Made by a program: the position numbers and the translations under genes. Source: DASRAP01 sp035277145 (GTDB lineage Bacteria; Gemmatimonadota; Gemmatimonadetes; Gemmatimonadales; Gemmatimonadaceae). Taken from it: a stretch of 45,570 nt of DNA. Location of the stretch: positions 1 to 45,570 of the forward strand of contig DATELA010000080.1 in NCBI GenBank assembly GCA_035277145.1, written 5' to 3'. Shown piece by piece: positions 32,341 to 41,910 of the stretch (position 1 is its first letter; each line of letters begins with the position of its first letter). The notes below the pieces were generated by a model. It searched no databases. It was given only the letters and a program-made list of their open reading frames with translations, and had not been told where the DNA came from.

Positions 32341-34821
32341 CTACGACTGGTAGAACTTTCGCAACTGATCGCGAATCGACGACCACGAACCGGTGACGCG
32401 ACGCGCCGGCGGGAGCGAATCGATCAGGCCGGCGCCGTATTGTTTGGTAAGCGCGCGCGCATCGGCCAGGACAATCGCGCCACGATCCGTTCGCGTACGG
32501 ATGAGCCGGCCAAATCCCTGTTTGAGCCGGAGCGCAGCGTGGGGCAGCATGTACTCCGCAAAGGAATTCCCGCCGCGACGTTCGATCGATTCGCAATGCG
32601 CTGCCGTCAGCGGTTCGGTCGGGACGCGAAACGGAAGTTTGGCCAGCACGAGTCCGCGCAGCGCATCACCGGGAACGTCCACGCCCTCCCAGAACGATGT
32701 GGTACCCACGAGCACCGCGTGTCCCGATGCGCGAAAACGCTCGAGCAATCGTTCGCGCTGGTCTTCGCCGTGCACAAGCAGCGGCCATTCGCCTTTGCGC
32801 GCGCGTTCGCGGAGCAACACCGCAACTTCCTTCACATCGCGATGGCTCGTACACAACACGAAAATTCCGCCGCCGGATGCGGCGGCAAGGTCGCCCGCGT
32901 ACTCGGCAACCGCTTGCACGTGCGCACGATCGGGGGCGGATGGCGCCGGCGCGTCGCTGGGAATGGCAAGCACTGCTTGCCGCGCGAAATCGAACGGTGA
33001 TGCGAACGCGCGCGCGACCGGCTCGACATCATCCGCATCAAGGCCAAGCCGATTCCGCAGAAACTCGAAGTCCTCGCCGATGGCGAGCGTCGCGCTGGTG
33101 ACGACGACCGTTTCGACGCGCCTGAACAAGTCCTCGCGCAAAATGGGCGCGAGATCGAGCGGTACCGACGTCACGGACACGTTGTCTCCGCGCAACTCCG
33201 CCCAGCGAATGCGCGGCGCGGCGCGCACATCGGCTATTAACCCTGAACGCAACGCATCTCCCATCGCGTCGAGTCGCCGGCACACACCGCGCATCTCCAT
33301 GAACAGCTGCGCGAATTCTTCTTCACGTTGCGGATCGGCTTCGAGTCGTTCGCGCACTTTCGCGAGGCCATCGCTCAGCAACGACAATTCCGCGAGCAAG
33401 TCGTCCAGCGCTTCGCGCAAACCTTCGCGCCAGATGGCGTCGTCATCGAACTGCTCGGTGAGTCGCATCATCGGTGCGCCGGCGCGGTTCAACCATCCGC
33501 TCAGTATTTCGAACACGCGCGCACCATGGTCGCGAACGCGATAGGCAGCCGGCTCCAATCGATCGCGCACGAGATCGAGCGAGGCCGTGCTGAGCAGATC
33601 CCGCCGCGATTCGAGCCGGCGCACGAGCGTCGGAAGCAGTCCCTTCCCTTTTCGCTCGAGTCGTCCAGCGAGTCGTTGCAAGCCACGGCGTGATGCGGAC
33701 GCGCCAAGGTGTTGCGATGCTGCGTCTTCGAGATGATGACCTTCATCGATCACGAGCCGGCCATACGCGGGCAGCACGGCGGCTTCACTCCAGTTTTGCT
33801 GCATGCGCCGAATCGCGACGTCGGCCATCAACAGATGGTGATTCACGATCACGACATCCGCTTCGGCGGCACGCCGTCGCGCTTTGAATACAAAACACTT
33901 TGAGAAGTGCGGACATTGCATCCGCGTGCACAAATCGCCTTCCGCGGCAACTTCATCCCACACTTCGGGACGCGGTTGCGTCGCAAGATCGGCCAGCGTG
34001 CCATCCGATGTGTGCTCCGACCACTCGGCGATCGTGTTGAGTTCGTTGGCGATCGCTTCGTCGAACAGTGAGCGCGCACCCTCGCGTGCGTGGCCGAGAC
34101 GTTGCAAGCACAAGTAGTTGCGCCACCCTTTCAGCAATGCAAAGCGAACTTTCTGATCCTCGAGCGCGCCTTCGAGAAACGGCAGGTCGCTCGTCACGAG
34201 TTGCTCCTGCAGCGGAATCGTCGCGGTCGCGACGACGGTGCGTTCGCCGTTGTGCGCCGCCCACCGCAATGCAGGCACGAGATATCCAAGCGACTTGCCG
34301 ATCCCCGTTCCCGCTTCGAGCAACCCGATTCCGCCCATGGAGTACAAGCGCGCAATGGCGCCGGCCATGTCGCGCTGTGTCGGACGATCCTCGTACGCGC
34401 GGTGCGCATGCGCGATCGGTCCGTCCGGACCGAGCAGCGCGTTCATTTCGTCGCTCGTAATGGTCACACGCTCGTCCGCGCGCGGCACTTCGACGACCAC
34501 GTAAATGCGCGTCGCGTCGTTGTCGATGATCGCGAATCCGATCCCGTCGTCGTGAATGCGGGCCGCGATGTTCAGATCGGCGTTCGACGGTTCGAGCGTC
34601 CCGCTCGGATGATTGTGGATCAGCAACTCACCGCGCCGCGCGAAACCCGGAAGCGCGAGCACCTGGCCCGTATCACCCCGCGCGACGACGCGCGCGCTGT
34701 TCACGACGCCCTTCTCGTCTACCGTCCCGACGAAACACACCTCGCGTCCACTCGCCAGCCGGATCGCGGCGCGCATGGCATTCGCCGCCTGAGACGAGAG
34801 TCGCGTTTTTTCGCCGGCCAT
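32341..34821 (-). CDS. DinG-type helicase with N-terminal JAMM (RadC-like) domain
   Basis: An 826-residue fusion. Residues about 1-125 form a JAB/JAMM domain with a full metal motif: His69-Asn-His71, seven residues, Ser79, two residues, Asp82 (LLIHNHPSGTLEPSNAD), as in RadC. From about 150 it is an XPD/DinG superfamily 2 helicase: Walker A EAGTGIGKS (169-177), four Cys suited to an Fe-S cluster (one near 238 and three near 296-307, CTRMQCPHFSKC), Walker B DEGH (Asp359), and motif SFWEGVDVPGDALRG near the end. It presumably unwinds DNA 5' to 3' during repair. Fusion of a JAMM domain to a helicase is unusual; what the domain cuts or binds is unknown. It follows the Tat-exported protein gene by 23 bases. 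Confidence 0.88.
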   Translation of the reverse strand: MAGEKTRLSSQAANAMRAAIRLASGREVCFVGTVDEKGVVNSARVVARGDTGQVLALPGFARRGELLIHNHPSGTLEPSNADLNIAARIHDDGIGFAIIDNDATRIYVVVEVPRADERVTITSDEMNALLGPDGPIAHAHRAYEDRPTQRDMAGAIARLYSMGGIGLLEAGTGIGKSLGYLVPALRWAAHNGERTVVATATIPLQEQLVTSDLPFLEGALEDQKVRFALLKGWRNYLCLQRLGHAREGARSLFDEAIANELNTIAEWSEHTSDGTLADLATQPRPEVWDEVAAEGDLCTRMQCPHFSKCFVFKARRRAAEADVVIVNHHLLMADVAIRRMQQNWSEAAVLPAYGRLVIDEGHHLEDAASQHLGASASRRGLQRLAGRLERKGKGLLPTLVRRLESRRDLLSTASLDLVRDRLEPAAYRVRDHGARVFEILSGWLNRAGAPMMRLTEQFDDDAIWREGLREALDDLLAELSLLSDGLAKVRERLEADPQREEEFAQLFMEMRGVCRRLDAMGDALRSGLIADVRAAPRIRWAELRGDNVSVTSVPLDLAPILREDLFRRVETVVVTSATLAIGEDFEFLRNRLGLDADDVEPVARAFASPFDFARQAVLAIPSDAPAPSAPDRAHVQAVAEYAGDLAAASGGGIFVLCTSHRDVKEVAVLLRERARKGEWPLLVHGEDQRERLLERFRASGHAVLVGTTSFWEGVDVPGDALRGLVLAKLPFRVPTEPLTAAHCESIERRGGNSFAEYMLPHAALRLKQGFGRLIRTRTDRGAIVLADARALTKQYGAGLIDSLPPARRVTGSWSSIRDQLRKFYQS

Positions 34822-34844
34822 GGGCGCGAAAATCTAAACCGCCG

Positions 34845-36182
34845 TTACGGCTCCGTCTTCAACGGTTTCTTCTTCGCGGCCGGGAACAACACGTTGTTCA
34901 GGATCAGCCGATAGCCGGGTGACGTCGGATGCAGCGACAAATCCGTCGCCGGGCTTCCGATGTTGTGCGACGGATCTTCCGGATCGTGGCCGCCGAGGAA
35001 CGTCCACGTGCCTTTCCCGAAGTGTCCGTGGACGTACTTCACCCACGGCGCACCCTCTTCGTGCGCGAGAATCGTCACACCGGGTTTGAGCACGCGCCGC
35101 AGGAAGCTCGTCGTGACGCCGTAATAGTCGGGAATCACGTTGCGATGGTTCTGCACGAGCATCGCGGGAACAGGATCGAACTTCGCCGCGAAATCGAACA
35201 GCGTGAATGCACCGAGTGGTTGCTTGCGCGCAGGCACGTTGACCTGGTGTCCGTCGATATCGCTCATCGCGCTGAGACCGGGCGACTGCTCGAGCTGCGC
35301 GCCGCGCACACCGAATGCACGCGACCAATCGAGTTTACTGCTCGCCTCCGGGTCGACGGGCGTGTTGTCGGAATACGCGCCGGCGATGTCTACAGTGAAA
35401 CCCGCGTTCGCCAACTCGAGCGTTTCCGTCGCTCCGCACATCGCAAACAGAAAACCGCCGTTGTTCACGTAATCGTGCGCGCGCGACGCAACCGCTTTCT
35501 TCAGCGCGGGAATCGTCGGAAAGCCGAGCCGCGCTGCCATTGCGAGCAGCGCGTCGCGCTGCGCGACATACCATGGCGTGTCGCGAAAACTGAGATGCAG
35601 TTTGTGCAGCTGCCCGGTGAAATCTTCATGATGCAAATGCACCCAATCGTATTTCGGTAAATCACCGCGCAACACTTCTTCGTCGTACAACTTCGTGTAC
35701 TTGATACCCGCGTATTCCATCGCGAGCGTCACAGCGTCGTCCCACGGCGGCGACGTCGGTGGCGTGTACACCGCGATCTTCGGCGCTTTCTCCAGCGGAA
35801 TCGCATCCATGTTGCTGCCCGCGATCTCCGAGCGCATCGCGCTCACCGCGGACGCATCCATATCCTCTGTCGTGACGCCGTCGAGCGCGGCGCGACGGCG
35901 AACCGACGGCGTGTCGAGCAGCAGGAACGATCCACCCCGGTAGTTGAGCAACCATTCAGCGGGCAGTCCTTCATCCACCGCGCCGTACACGAGCCCGTAC
36001 GCTTTGAGATGCTGGCGTTGCGCGTCGTCCATCGGCACGAGTATGCGTTCCGCGCGCATCCAACGGGGCATGACGCCTGCGGCGGCAACCAACGCCGCGC
36101 CGCGCTGAATCGCTTCGCGGCGCGACAACACCTCGCCACGTGGAGCGGCACTCAGCGCGCCGCGCCGGCAGGCCTCACACAT
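34845..36182 (-). CDS. Tat-exported protein of the family often labelled 'asparagine synthetase B'
   Basis: A 445-residue protein with a twin-arginine signal (VLSRREAIQRGAALVAAAGV, residues about 17-36), so it is exported folded. The mature part reads ERILVPMDDAQRQHLKAYG, AEWLLNYRGGSFLL and further KIAVYTPP and GGFLFAMCGATETLELA, which fit a conserved family that many databases name asparagine synthetase B. It shows neither the N-terminal glutaminase Cys nor an ATP-pyrophosphatase domain, so that name is probably wrong. A flavodoxin/GATase1-like (ThuA-like) fold is my guess. Its start overlaps the end of the TPR gene by 8 bases, placing it in the DUF4159-DUF4175 operon. Confidence 0.6.
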   Translation of the reverse strand: MCEACRRGALSAAPRGEVLSRREAIQRGAALVAAAGVMPRWMRAERILVPMDDAQRQHLKAYGLVYGAVDEGLPAEWLLNYRGGSFLLLDTPSVRRRAALDGVTTEDMDASAVSAMRSEIAGSNMDAIPLEKAPKIAVYTPPTSPPWDDAVTLAMEYAGIKYTKLYDEEVLRGDLPKYDWVHLHHEDFTGQLHKLHLSFRDTPWYVAQRDALLAMAARLGFPTIPALKKAVASRAHDYVNNGGFLFAMCGATETLELANAGFTVDIAGAYSDNTPVDPEASSKLDWSRAFGVRGAQLEQSPGLSAMSDIDGHQVNVPARKQPLGAFTLFDFAAKFDPVPAMLVQNHRNVIPDYYGVTTSFLRRVLKPGVTILAHEEGAPWVKYVHGHFGKGTWTFLGGHDPEDPSHNIGSPATDLSLHPTSPGYRLILNNVLFPAAKKKPLKTEP

Positions 36183-37881
36183 CGCCGTTGCTCTCCGGCG
36201 GGAGGCCGCCGCGTGCGAGATCGAGTTCTCGTCGCGCTTGCGGCAGCAACGCGCTGCCAGGCCACGAGAGAATCAGGTGCTCCAAATGCGAAATTGCGCC
36301 CGCGCGATCGCCCCGCCGCCGAAGCAATCGCGCCCACTCCAGCTCAGCTTCCGCAGCTTCAGGCGACGTTGCGTGGAGTTCAACAATGGTGCTCCACACG
36401 GCAATCGCATCGTTGTCGCGCTTGCGGTCCGCGTGGAGCCGTGCGGCGGTGAGCAGCAGAATGGGCGCAGCTTCCGGCAGCTCGGTCGCGGCGGATGCAA
36501 AATCCACGGCTGCTTGCACACTGTCGCCGCGCGCCAGCGTCAGGAACGCGGCGCCGGAACGCCGGGCGGTGTCTGCGCGCGTACGCGAAAGAAACGAGAG
36601 CGCGAGCGCCGCATCCGATTGACGCGCATCCGCGCGCCGAAGGCCGCGGCGTGCGCCGGCGAGATCGCCCTCGTACAGTGCGAGCCACCCCGTGAGTTCG
36701 TCGTCCGGATCCGGCGCGCTTTGCCCCAGAATCGCGCGCGCCTGAACAATGCCGCCGCCGCGAACCCACGCGCGTGCGACATGACGTCGCGCGCTCGTGC
36801 GTTCGCCCGGCGTCAATTGATCTTCAATGCGCTTGTACGCTGATTCCGCTGCCGCGCCACGGCCGAGCGCTGCATACGCTCGCAGTTGAATGGGCAACGC
36901 CGCTTTGGGCCCCTGCTGCGGTCCGAGCCGTTCCGACGCTTGCGCCGCGAGCCGCAGCGCGGACTCCGCCGCGCCGCCATCGATCGCGTTCGACGCCGCG
37001 CGCAGCACGCGCTTGGCGTCGGACTTCCAGTGCTCCAACGCCATCAGCGCGTCGCTGGCGGGCAGGTTGAATCCGCGCCGCTCCGCATCTTCAGCAAAGA
37101 AACTCCAGATGGCCGCAGTGGTGTCGCTCAGCGGTAGTTCGCGCAACGACGTCCACGCCTCGTGCCCGTTACCCCAGCCCAACTCGAGGATCGCGAGCAA
37201 CCGGCGCGGAGATTTTTCCACCGGAGGACTCAGCATGATCGCGCGCACAACTCGGCGCGCTTCAGGTGGCGCGGCGCGCAGAGAGAACGACGCCGCTGTT
37301 TCGAGATAGTCCTGCTGCACGATCACGTCGCGCCACGCAACGGCCGCGTGATCCCACTGTCCTAGGGCCGCCCGCAGTTGCGCCACTTCGAGCGTCAGCC
37401 CGCGAATCGAACCGAGAACGCGCTGCGCCTCCGCCAGCACCGAATCGACCGACGCCGTGCGGCCTTCAGCGAGCAACAAGCGCGCCCACTCGCGGTACGG
37501 CGCAATGTCGCCGGGAACCGCGCGCACCCACTCGCGGAACGCCAACGTTGCGTCCGTCTCACGGCGCAGCGTGCGCAGTACGCGCAGCAGCATCGTGCGC
37601 GCAATCGGCTCCGCGGGATTGCGTTGAATCGCGGCGCGCACCGCAGGAAGGAGTGAGTCGGTCCATCCGAGCTGCGCATACATGCGCTCGAGCCCGAGCA
37701 GCGCGGGAACCGTTTCGCCGCCGGCTAACGCCTCTCGATACAACGCGACGGCTTCGCGAAGTTCGCCTTTGGATTCGCTGAGTATCGCTTTGCCGAGTGT
37801 TACGGACTGCTGCGCGCTCGCGCTCGTTGAGAGCGCGAGCGCGCAGCACAATCCGCGAACGGCACCCGCGAACACACGCAT
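36175..37881 (-). CDS. Secreted TPR-repeat protein
   Basis: A 568-residue exported protein. The ATG at 37881 is chosen because GGAAAGAAG lies at good distance and it leaves one base to the upstream stop; an ATG at 37899 would overlap that gene. The signal peptide ends at TSASAQ. The rest is helical with TPR-like repeats, clearest at the N-terminus (GELREAVALYREALAGG, EPIARTMLLRVLRTL) and the C-terminus (DNDAIAVWSTIVEL, DRAGAISHLEHLILSWPGS). TPR proteins serve as scaffolds. Its place after the DUF4175 gene suggests a partner in that complex. No catalytic motif is seen. Confidence 0.78.
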   Translation of the reverse strand: MRVFAGAVRGLCCALALSTSASAQQSVTLGKAILSESKGELREAVALYREALAGGETVPALLGLERMYAQLGWTDSLLPAVRAAIQRNPAEPIARTMLLRVLRTLRRETDATLAFREWVRAVPGDIAPYREWARLLLAEGRTASVDSVLAEAQRVLGSIRGLTLEVAQLRAALGQWDHAAVAWRDVIVQQDYLETAASFSLRAAPPEARRVVRAIMLSPPVEKSPRRLLAILELGWGNGHEAWTSLRELPLSDTTAAIWSFFAEDAERRGFNLPASDALMALEHWKSDAKRVLRAASNAIDGGAAESALRLAAQASERLGPQQGPKAALPIQLRAYAALGRGAAAESAYKRIEDQLTPGERTSARRHVARAWVRGGGIVQARAILGQSAPDPDDELTGWLALYEGDLAGARRGLRRADARQSDAALALSFLSRTRADTARRSGAAFLTLARGDSVQAAVDFASAATELPEAAPILLLTAARLHADRKRDNDAIAVWSTIVELHATSPEAAEAELEWARLLRRRGDRAGAISHLEHLILSWPGSALLPQARRELDLARGGLPPESNGDV

Positions 37882-37882
37882 G

Positions 37883-40800
37883 CTACGGCTTCTTTCCATT
37901 CATCCGGCGAAAGTAGTCGAGCACCAGGCGTCGTTCTTCGGGTGTGAGTCCGCGGAGTTCGTCATACGTCGGCTCGCGGAATTTTTGGGCAGCGGCACCG
38001 CGCGCGCTGCCTGTTGCCGGGCCGTCGCTGGTGATACCCTGCCCCGACTTTGCTTCGCGCCGGTCGGACTCGTCGCGCTGGTCCTGTTCGAGCGTACGGC
38101 CCGCGTCCAGCATGCGCGTGAACAACCGTTGCTGCCGGTCGATCACCGATTGATCGAGCATGCCACGATCTATTTGCTCCGCGAGTTGTCGCGCTTCACG
38201 CGCGAGCGCGTCGGCGCGTCCGCTGCGATCGGCGTCCGCTGCATCCTCGAGTTTTTGCGCGAGCTGGCGCTGCTTCTGCGCGAGATCTTTCGCCGCTTGC
38301 TCTTGTGCCTGACCCTGCGCCATCTGCGCAGCGTTGGGCAGCATCTGCGCGGACTGCGCGTTGATTTGTCCTTGCTGCCCCGCCATCTCACGCATCTGCT
38401 GCATGAACTCCGGAAGTCCGGAAGCCGTTTGCGAATTGCCCGCGCGTTCACGATCGCGCGCGAGTGACGCGGCGGTTTGACGCAACGCGTCGGCCGCCGA
38501 TTGCGCCGAGTTCTGTACTTGTTGACCCGACGCCCCTTCGTTCAAATCGCGCGTCGTTTGCTCGACGCGCTGCTTCGCGGCATCCATCGCGCGCTGCGAC
38601 GCGGGCGACACGAGCGCAGACTTTTGTCCCTGTTGATTCAGGCGTTCGGATGTTTGCTGCACGCCCTGCTGCAGCGCGCCTTGCTCCGCACGCGCCTGCG
38701 ACGTCGCACCATCGCGCGCCTGTGAACCGATCTGCTCCTGCTGCCGCGCCATCTGCAGCGTTTCCTGAATCGAGCGATCGAGCGCCTCAGTGAGTTCCTG
38801 CTTCCACTGATTCACCTGCGACTGTCGCGCCTCGCCCATGGCATCCGACGCGCGTTGCATTGCGTCGGCAGCATCCTTCGCCGATTGCTGCGCGCCACCT
38901 TCTTTGCCCGCTGCGTTCTGCTGGCCCGACTGCTGGCCGGACTGCTGCTGGCCTGATTGTCCCTTGTTGTTGTCCTGCGCTTGCTGGCCGCCGAGCTCCT
39001 TCATCGCCTTTTCCATCGCTTCCTGCATCTTGCGCGCGCTTTCTTCTGCTTCCGACGCGGCCTTCTGCGTGCCTTCCTTCGCGGCCTGCGCCTGCTCCTT
39101 CTGCATGCGATCAATCAGCTCTTGCATCTCCTGCCGTGCCGCCTTCGCGCGCTCGGCGAGTTCCTTCGCCGTGCCGGGGCGCTGAGCCGCGTTCGCAGAA
39201 TCCGCGAACTTGCGCTGCTCCTGCGCGAGTTCTGATGTCTGATCCTTGAGCGCTTCCATTTTTCCTTCGAGCGCCGCGCGCTGCAGCATCTCGCGCGCTT
39301 TCTCGAGCGCTTCGCGCATGTCCTTCTGTGGCTGCCCGAGTTTCTCGAGCGACTGCTGGAGTTCTTCAGCGCTCATCTTCTGACGCTGCTGCTCGAGCTC
39401 GCGAAGCTGCTTCATCAACTCAGGCGTCATCGCTTCGCGCAGCAAACGCTCGGCTTCTTTGATCTCCTGCGACATCGCGCTGTCGAGCACGCCCGCCTTC
39501 TGCAACTCCTGCGAGAGGCGTGACGCTTCCTTGGTCAGTTGCTCTGCGCGCTCAGCGAGCGCGCGCTGCGCCTCGGTAATTTCGCGCGCACGCTCCTGCG
39601 CTTCGAACGTCGCGGGGCCTTCCTTGGTCGTGCCGTCGCGATTGGGATTCGTGGGATCGTTGCGATTGCCTGCCGCGCGCGCGGCGTCAGCCGTGCGCTT
39701 CTCGAGACTCTTCTGCGCCTGTGCAGCCGCGTTCGCGCGTGCAACCGCCGAGTCCGCCGCGTCTGTTGCTGCTTCGCGTCGGGCATCCGCCGTCGGCACG
39801 CGCAGCTCGAGACGCTGGCTCATACCCACGCGGCCCCACGGCGCCGCATCGCGCGCTTCCGCGACGACAACCACCACATCGCCCGGCTTCAGATTCCGCC
39901 CGCCAAGATCGAGTTCGAGTTCACCCATCCAGCGTTCGCCGTTCACGCCGGACAGCGCCGTGCTCTTGTCGCCATCCTTGGCGCCACCCTCGCGCTCGTG
40001 CCACGTGCGCAGGCGAATATCGGCGAGGCCGTGATCGTCCATCGCCGCAATCACCAGGCGTACCGCGTCACCCGGCGTTACCAACGTGTCGTGCGTCGGC
40101 GTGACGATCTCGATGCGAGGCGCAGAGTCCGGCATGACATCGAGGGCGAGCGGACCGGGAAGGTCCGCACCCGCCGTGCTCGAAACCCACTGCCAGTTGC
40201 CGCTGCCGCGCGCGACGATACGCCCGCGCACACGACCCGCCTCGAGCACCAGCGGAATCGTATCGCGCTCGCTCGCCAACGACACATCCGCGACGCCGGC
40301 AGCGCGCGCGGTGATTTCGAGCGTCGTCCCTTCAGGCACGCGCAACGCGCCGTCGGGTGCGAGCACTTCGGCCGCGCGCCGCAGATACGTGGGATACACG
40401 GCGCGCGCCGCCACGTCACCCGCGAACGGACGCTCCACCACCTTGATGTCGAACGTCTGCTCCGTGCGCGAATCGGTCGCGACCAGCGTGACATGCGCGT
40501 CGACGGAACCGAGCAGCAACGACGCGTTGTCGTCCGCGACAGCCAGCACTTCCGTGCGCGATGCCGCGCCGGTCTCTCTGTATGTGAGCGTCACGGCGCG
40601 CCGGCCCGGCGCATGAATCTTCACAACCACCGTGTCTCCGCGAACGATCGTCGCGGGCGTCCCATCGAAGGTCATCGGCTCGACGAGCGTCCCGCGCATG
40701 GCGAGAATCGGGTGCAACAGCGCGCGCCATCCGTCGCCGACACTTTCACGGCCAGTCCATGACGTGCCCGCGACGCCCAGCGCCACCGCGAGCGCACCGC

Positions 40801-41227
40801 CGGCGGCGAGCGACAATCGCTTCGCGTGCTGCGGTGCGAGCGCGCCCTGTCCAACGAGTTGGGTGAGTTGCCGCGTGTGCAATCCAATGAATGCACCACC
40901 TGCGGGCGCAACCTGCACCAATCCAACGAGTGCGCCCGGGCGCAGTCCGCGCTCGCGCTCCGCTTCGCTCGCAACCGCTTCATCGGTCGCGCGCGCGAAC
41001 AACCGCCGTGGCAGCCAGCGAATCAACCCGACCGTGAGAGCGCCAACGCCGAGCCACCACGCAAATGGCAGCAACGCCGGCGCCGACAGCCATCGGCCGC
41101 CACCCAGGATGATTGCGCCAAATGCGAGAATCGCAATCGCGGCACCAACCGCCGCTGCTGCGCTCGTCAGCGAAACAAGACGGCGCGCGCGCGATCCTTC
41201 CGCGGATACTCGATCGAGAATTGTCAT
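37883..41227 (-). CDS. DUF4175 family membrane protein
   Basis: A protein of about 1114 residues. Two or three transmembrane helices lie in the first 70 residues (LVSLTSAAAAVGAAIAILAF, LLPFAWWLGVGALTVGLI), another near 160-180. A large β-rich periplasmic region follows, then a very long Gln/Ala/Glu-rich helical section (about 500-1080) with coiled-coil character and repeated QQSGQQ-type stretches. This is the layout of DUF4175 proteins, which occur with MoxR ATPase/DUF58/DUF4159 clusters. The ATG at 41227 overlaps the DUF4159 stop (ATGA). The frame stays open upstream, but that part lies inside DUF4159. Its function is unknown; a chaperone-like envelope complex is inferred. Confidence 0.85.
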   Translation of the reverse strand: MTILDRVSAEGSRARRLVSLTSAAAAVGAAIAILAFGAIILGGGRWLSAPALLPFAWWLGVGALTVGLIRWLPRRLFARATDEAVASEAERERGLRPGALVGLVQVAPAGGAFIGLHTRQLTQLVGQGALAPQHAKRLSLAAGGALAVALGVAGTSWTGRESVGDGWRALLHPILAMRGTLVEPMTFDGTPATIVRGDTVVVKIHAPGRRAVTLTYRETGAASRTEVLAVADDNASLLLGSVDAHVTLVATDSRTEQTFDIKVVERPFAGDVAARAVYPTYLRRAAEVLAPDGALRVPEGTTLEITARAAGVADVSLASERDTIPLVLEAGRVRGRIVARGSGNWQWVSSTAGADLPGPLALDVMPDSAPRIEIVTPTHDTLVTPGDAVRLVIAAMDDHGLADIRLRTWHEREGGAKDGDKSTALSGVNGERWMGELELDLGGRNLKPGDVVVVVAEARDAAPWGRVGMSQRLELRVPTADARREAATDAADSAVARANAAAQAQKSLEKRTADAARAAGNRNDPTNPNRDGTTKEGPATFEAQERAREITEAQRALAERAEQLTKEASRLSQELQKAGVLDSAMSQEIKEAERLLREAMTPELMKQLRELEQQRQKMSAEELQQSLEKLGQPQKDMREALEKAREMLQRAALEGKMEALKDQTSELAQEQRKFADSANAAQRPGTAKELAERAKAARQEMQELIDRMQKEQAQAAKEGTQKAASEAEESARKMQEAMEKAMKELGGQQAQDNNKGQSGQQQSGQQSGQQNAAGKEGGAQQSAKDAADAMQRASDAMGEARQSQVNQWKQELTEALDRSIQETLQMARQQEQIGSQARDGATSQARAEQGALQQGVQQTSERLNQQGQKSALVSPASQRAMDAAKQRVEQTTRDLNEGASGQQVQNSAQSAADALRQTAASLARDRERAGNSQTASGLPEFMQQMREMAGQQGQINAQSAQMLPNAAQMAQGQAQEQAAKDLAQKQRQLAQKLEDAADADRSGRADALAREARQLAEQIDRGMLDQSVIDRQQRLFTRMLDAGRTLEQDQRDESDRREAKSGQGITSDGPATGSARGAAAQKFREPTYDELRGLTPEERRLVLDYFRRMNGKKP

Positions 41228-41910
41228 GAGTTGGGGCGGCTGGTCGCCGCGTACACGAAGAGATTCACGCCCATCTTGAGTGCCTCCTCGTGCAGTTGAG
41301 GCGGGTCGTCGGGGTACGTCCCCACGTCTTCCCACCCATTTCCGAGATCAGACTCGTACGAATAAAACACGGCCAAGCGGCCGCCGAGAAAAATCCCGTA
41401 ACCCTTGGGCGGCTTCCCGTCGTGCTCATGAATCTTGGGCAGGCCGCGCGGAAAATCATAGACGAGGTGATAAATCGGATGGTCGAGCGGCACTTCGACG
41501 AGCGGCCGGTCCGGAAACACCCGCGCGATTTCGCGACGGAAGCTCTCGTCGAGGCCGTAGTTGTCGTCGACATGCAGGAACCCGCCGCGCACAAGCCAAT
41601 CGCGGAGCCGATCCACTTCCTGTTGACTCAGTTTGATGTTGCCGTGCCCGGTCACGTGAAGGAACGGGTACTCCCATAGCCGGGAGTCCGTGAGCCGCAG
41701 CCGAACTTCTTCGCCGTCGAGCGGGAGCGTGGTTCGCGTGCGAATCGCCTGAATCAGATTCGGCAGACTCGAAGGATTCGCGTACCAGTCCCCCCCGCCG
41801 TCGTACTGAAGCCGCGCGACCGCCAAGCGTGCGGGAGCACGCCATGCGGAACCCACCCCGGTCAGGGCAAGGCACACGACCACCAGCAGCAGACGGCGCG
41901 CGAAGGTCAT
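41224..41910 (-). CDS. DUF4159 family secreted protein
   Basis: A 228-residue protein with a signal peptide (RLLLVVVCLALTGVGSAW) and the conserved DUF4159 pattern: ARLQYDGGGDWYANPSSLPNL, EYPFLHVTGHGNIKLSQQE, WLVRGGFLHVDDNYGLD and LDHPIYHLVYDFPRG, ending with ALKMGVNLFVYA. The family shares a GATase1/flavodoxin-like fold and usually lies next to MoxR, DUF58 and DUF4175 genes, which agrees with its overlap (ATGA) with DUF4175 here. It also overlaps the rsmI stop by ATGA. No enzyme activity is established for the family. Confidence 0.9.
   Translation of the reverse strand: MTFARRLLLVVVCLALTGVGSAWRAPARLAVARLQYDGGGDWYANPSSLPNLIQAIRTRTTLPLDGEEVRLRLTDSRLWEYPFLHVTGHGNIKLSQQEVDRLRDWLVRGGFLHVDDNYGLDESFRREIARVFPDRPLVEVPLDHPIYHLVYDFPRGLPKIHEHDGKPPKGYGIFLGGRLAVFYSYESDLGNGWEDVGTYPDDPPQLHEEALKMGVNLFVYAATSRPNS

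Noticed and set aside
34845..36182. Asparagine synthetase assignment
   Set aside because: No N-terminal glutaminase Cys and no ATP pyrophosphatase motif; the protein is exported by Tat.
39539..40762. 407-codon plus-strand open frame opposite DUF4175
   Set aside because: Composition is dominated by Arg and His from the complement of Ala/Gln-rich codons; no start signal or domain. The DUF4175 gene is the real one.
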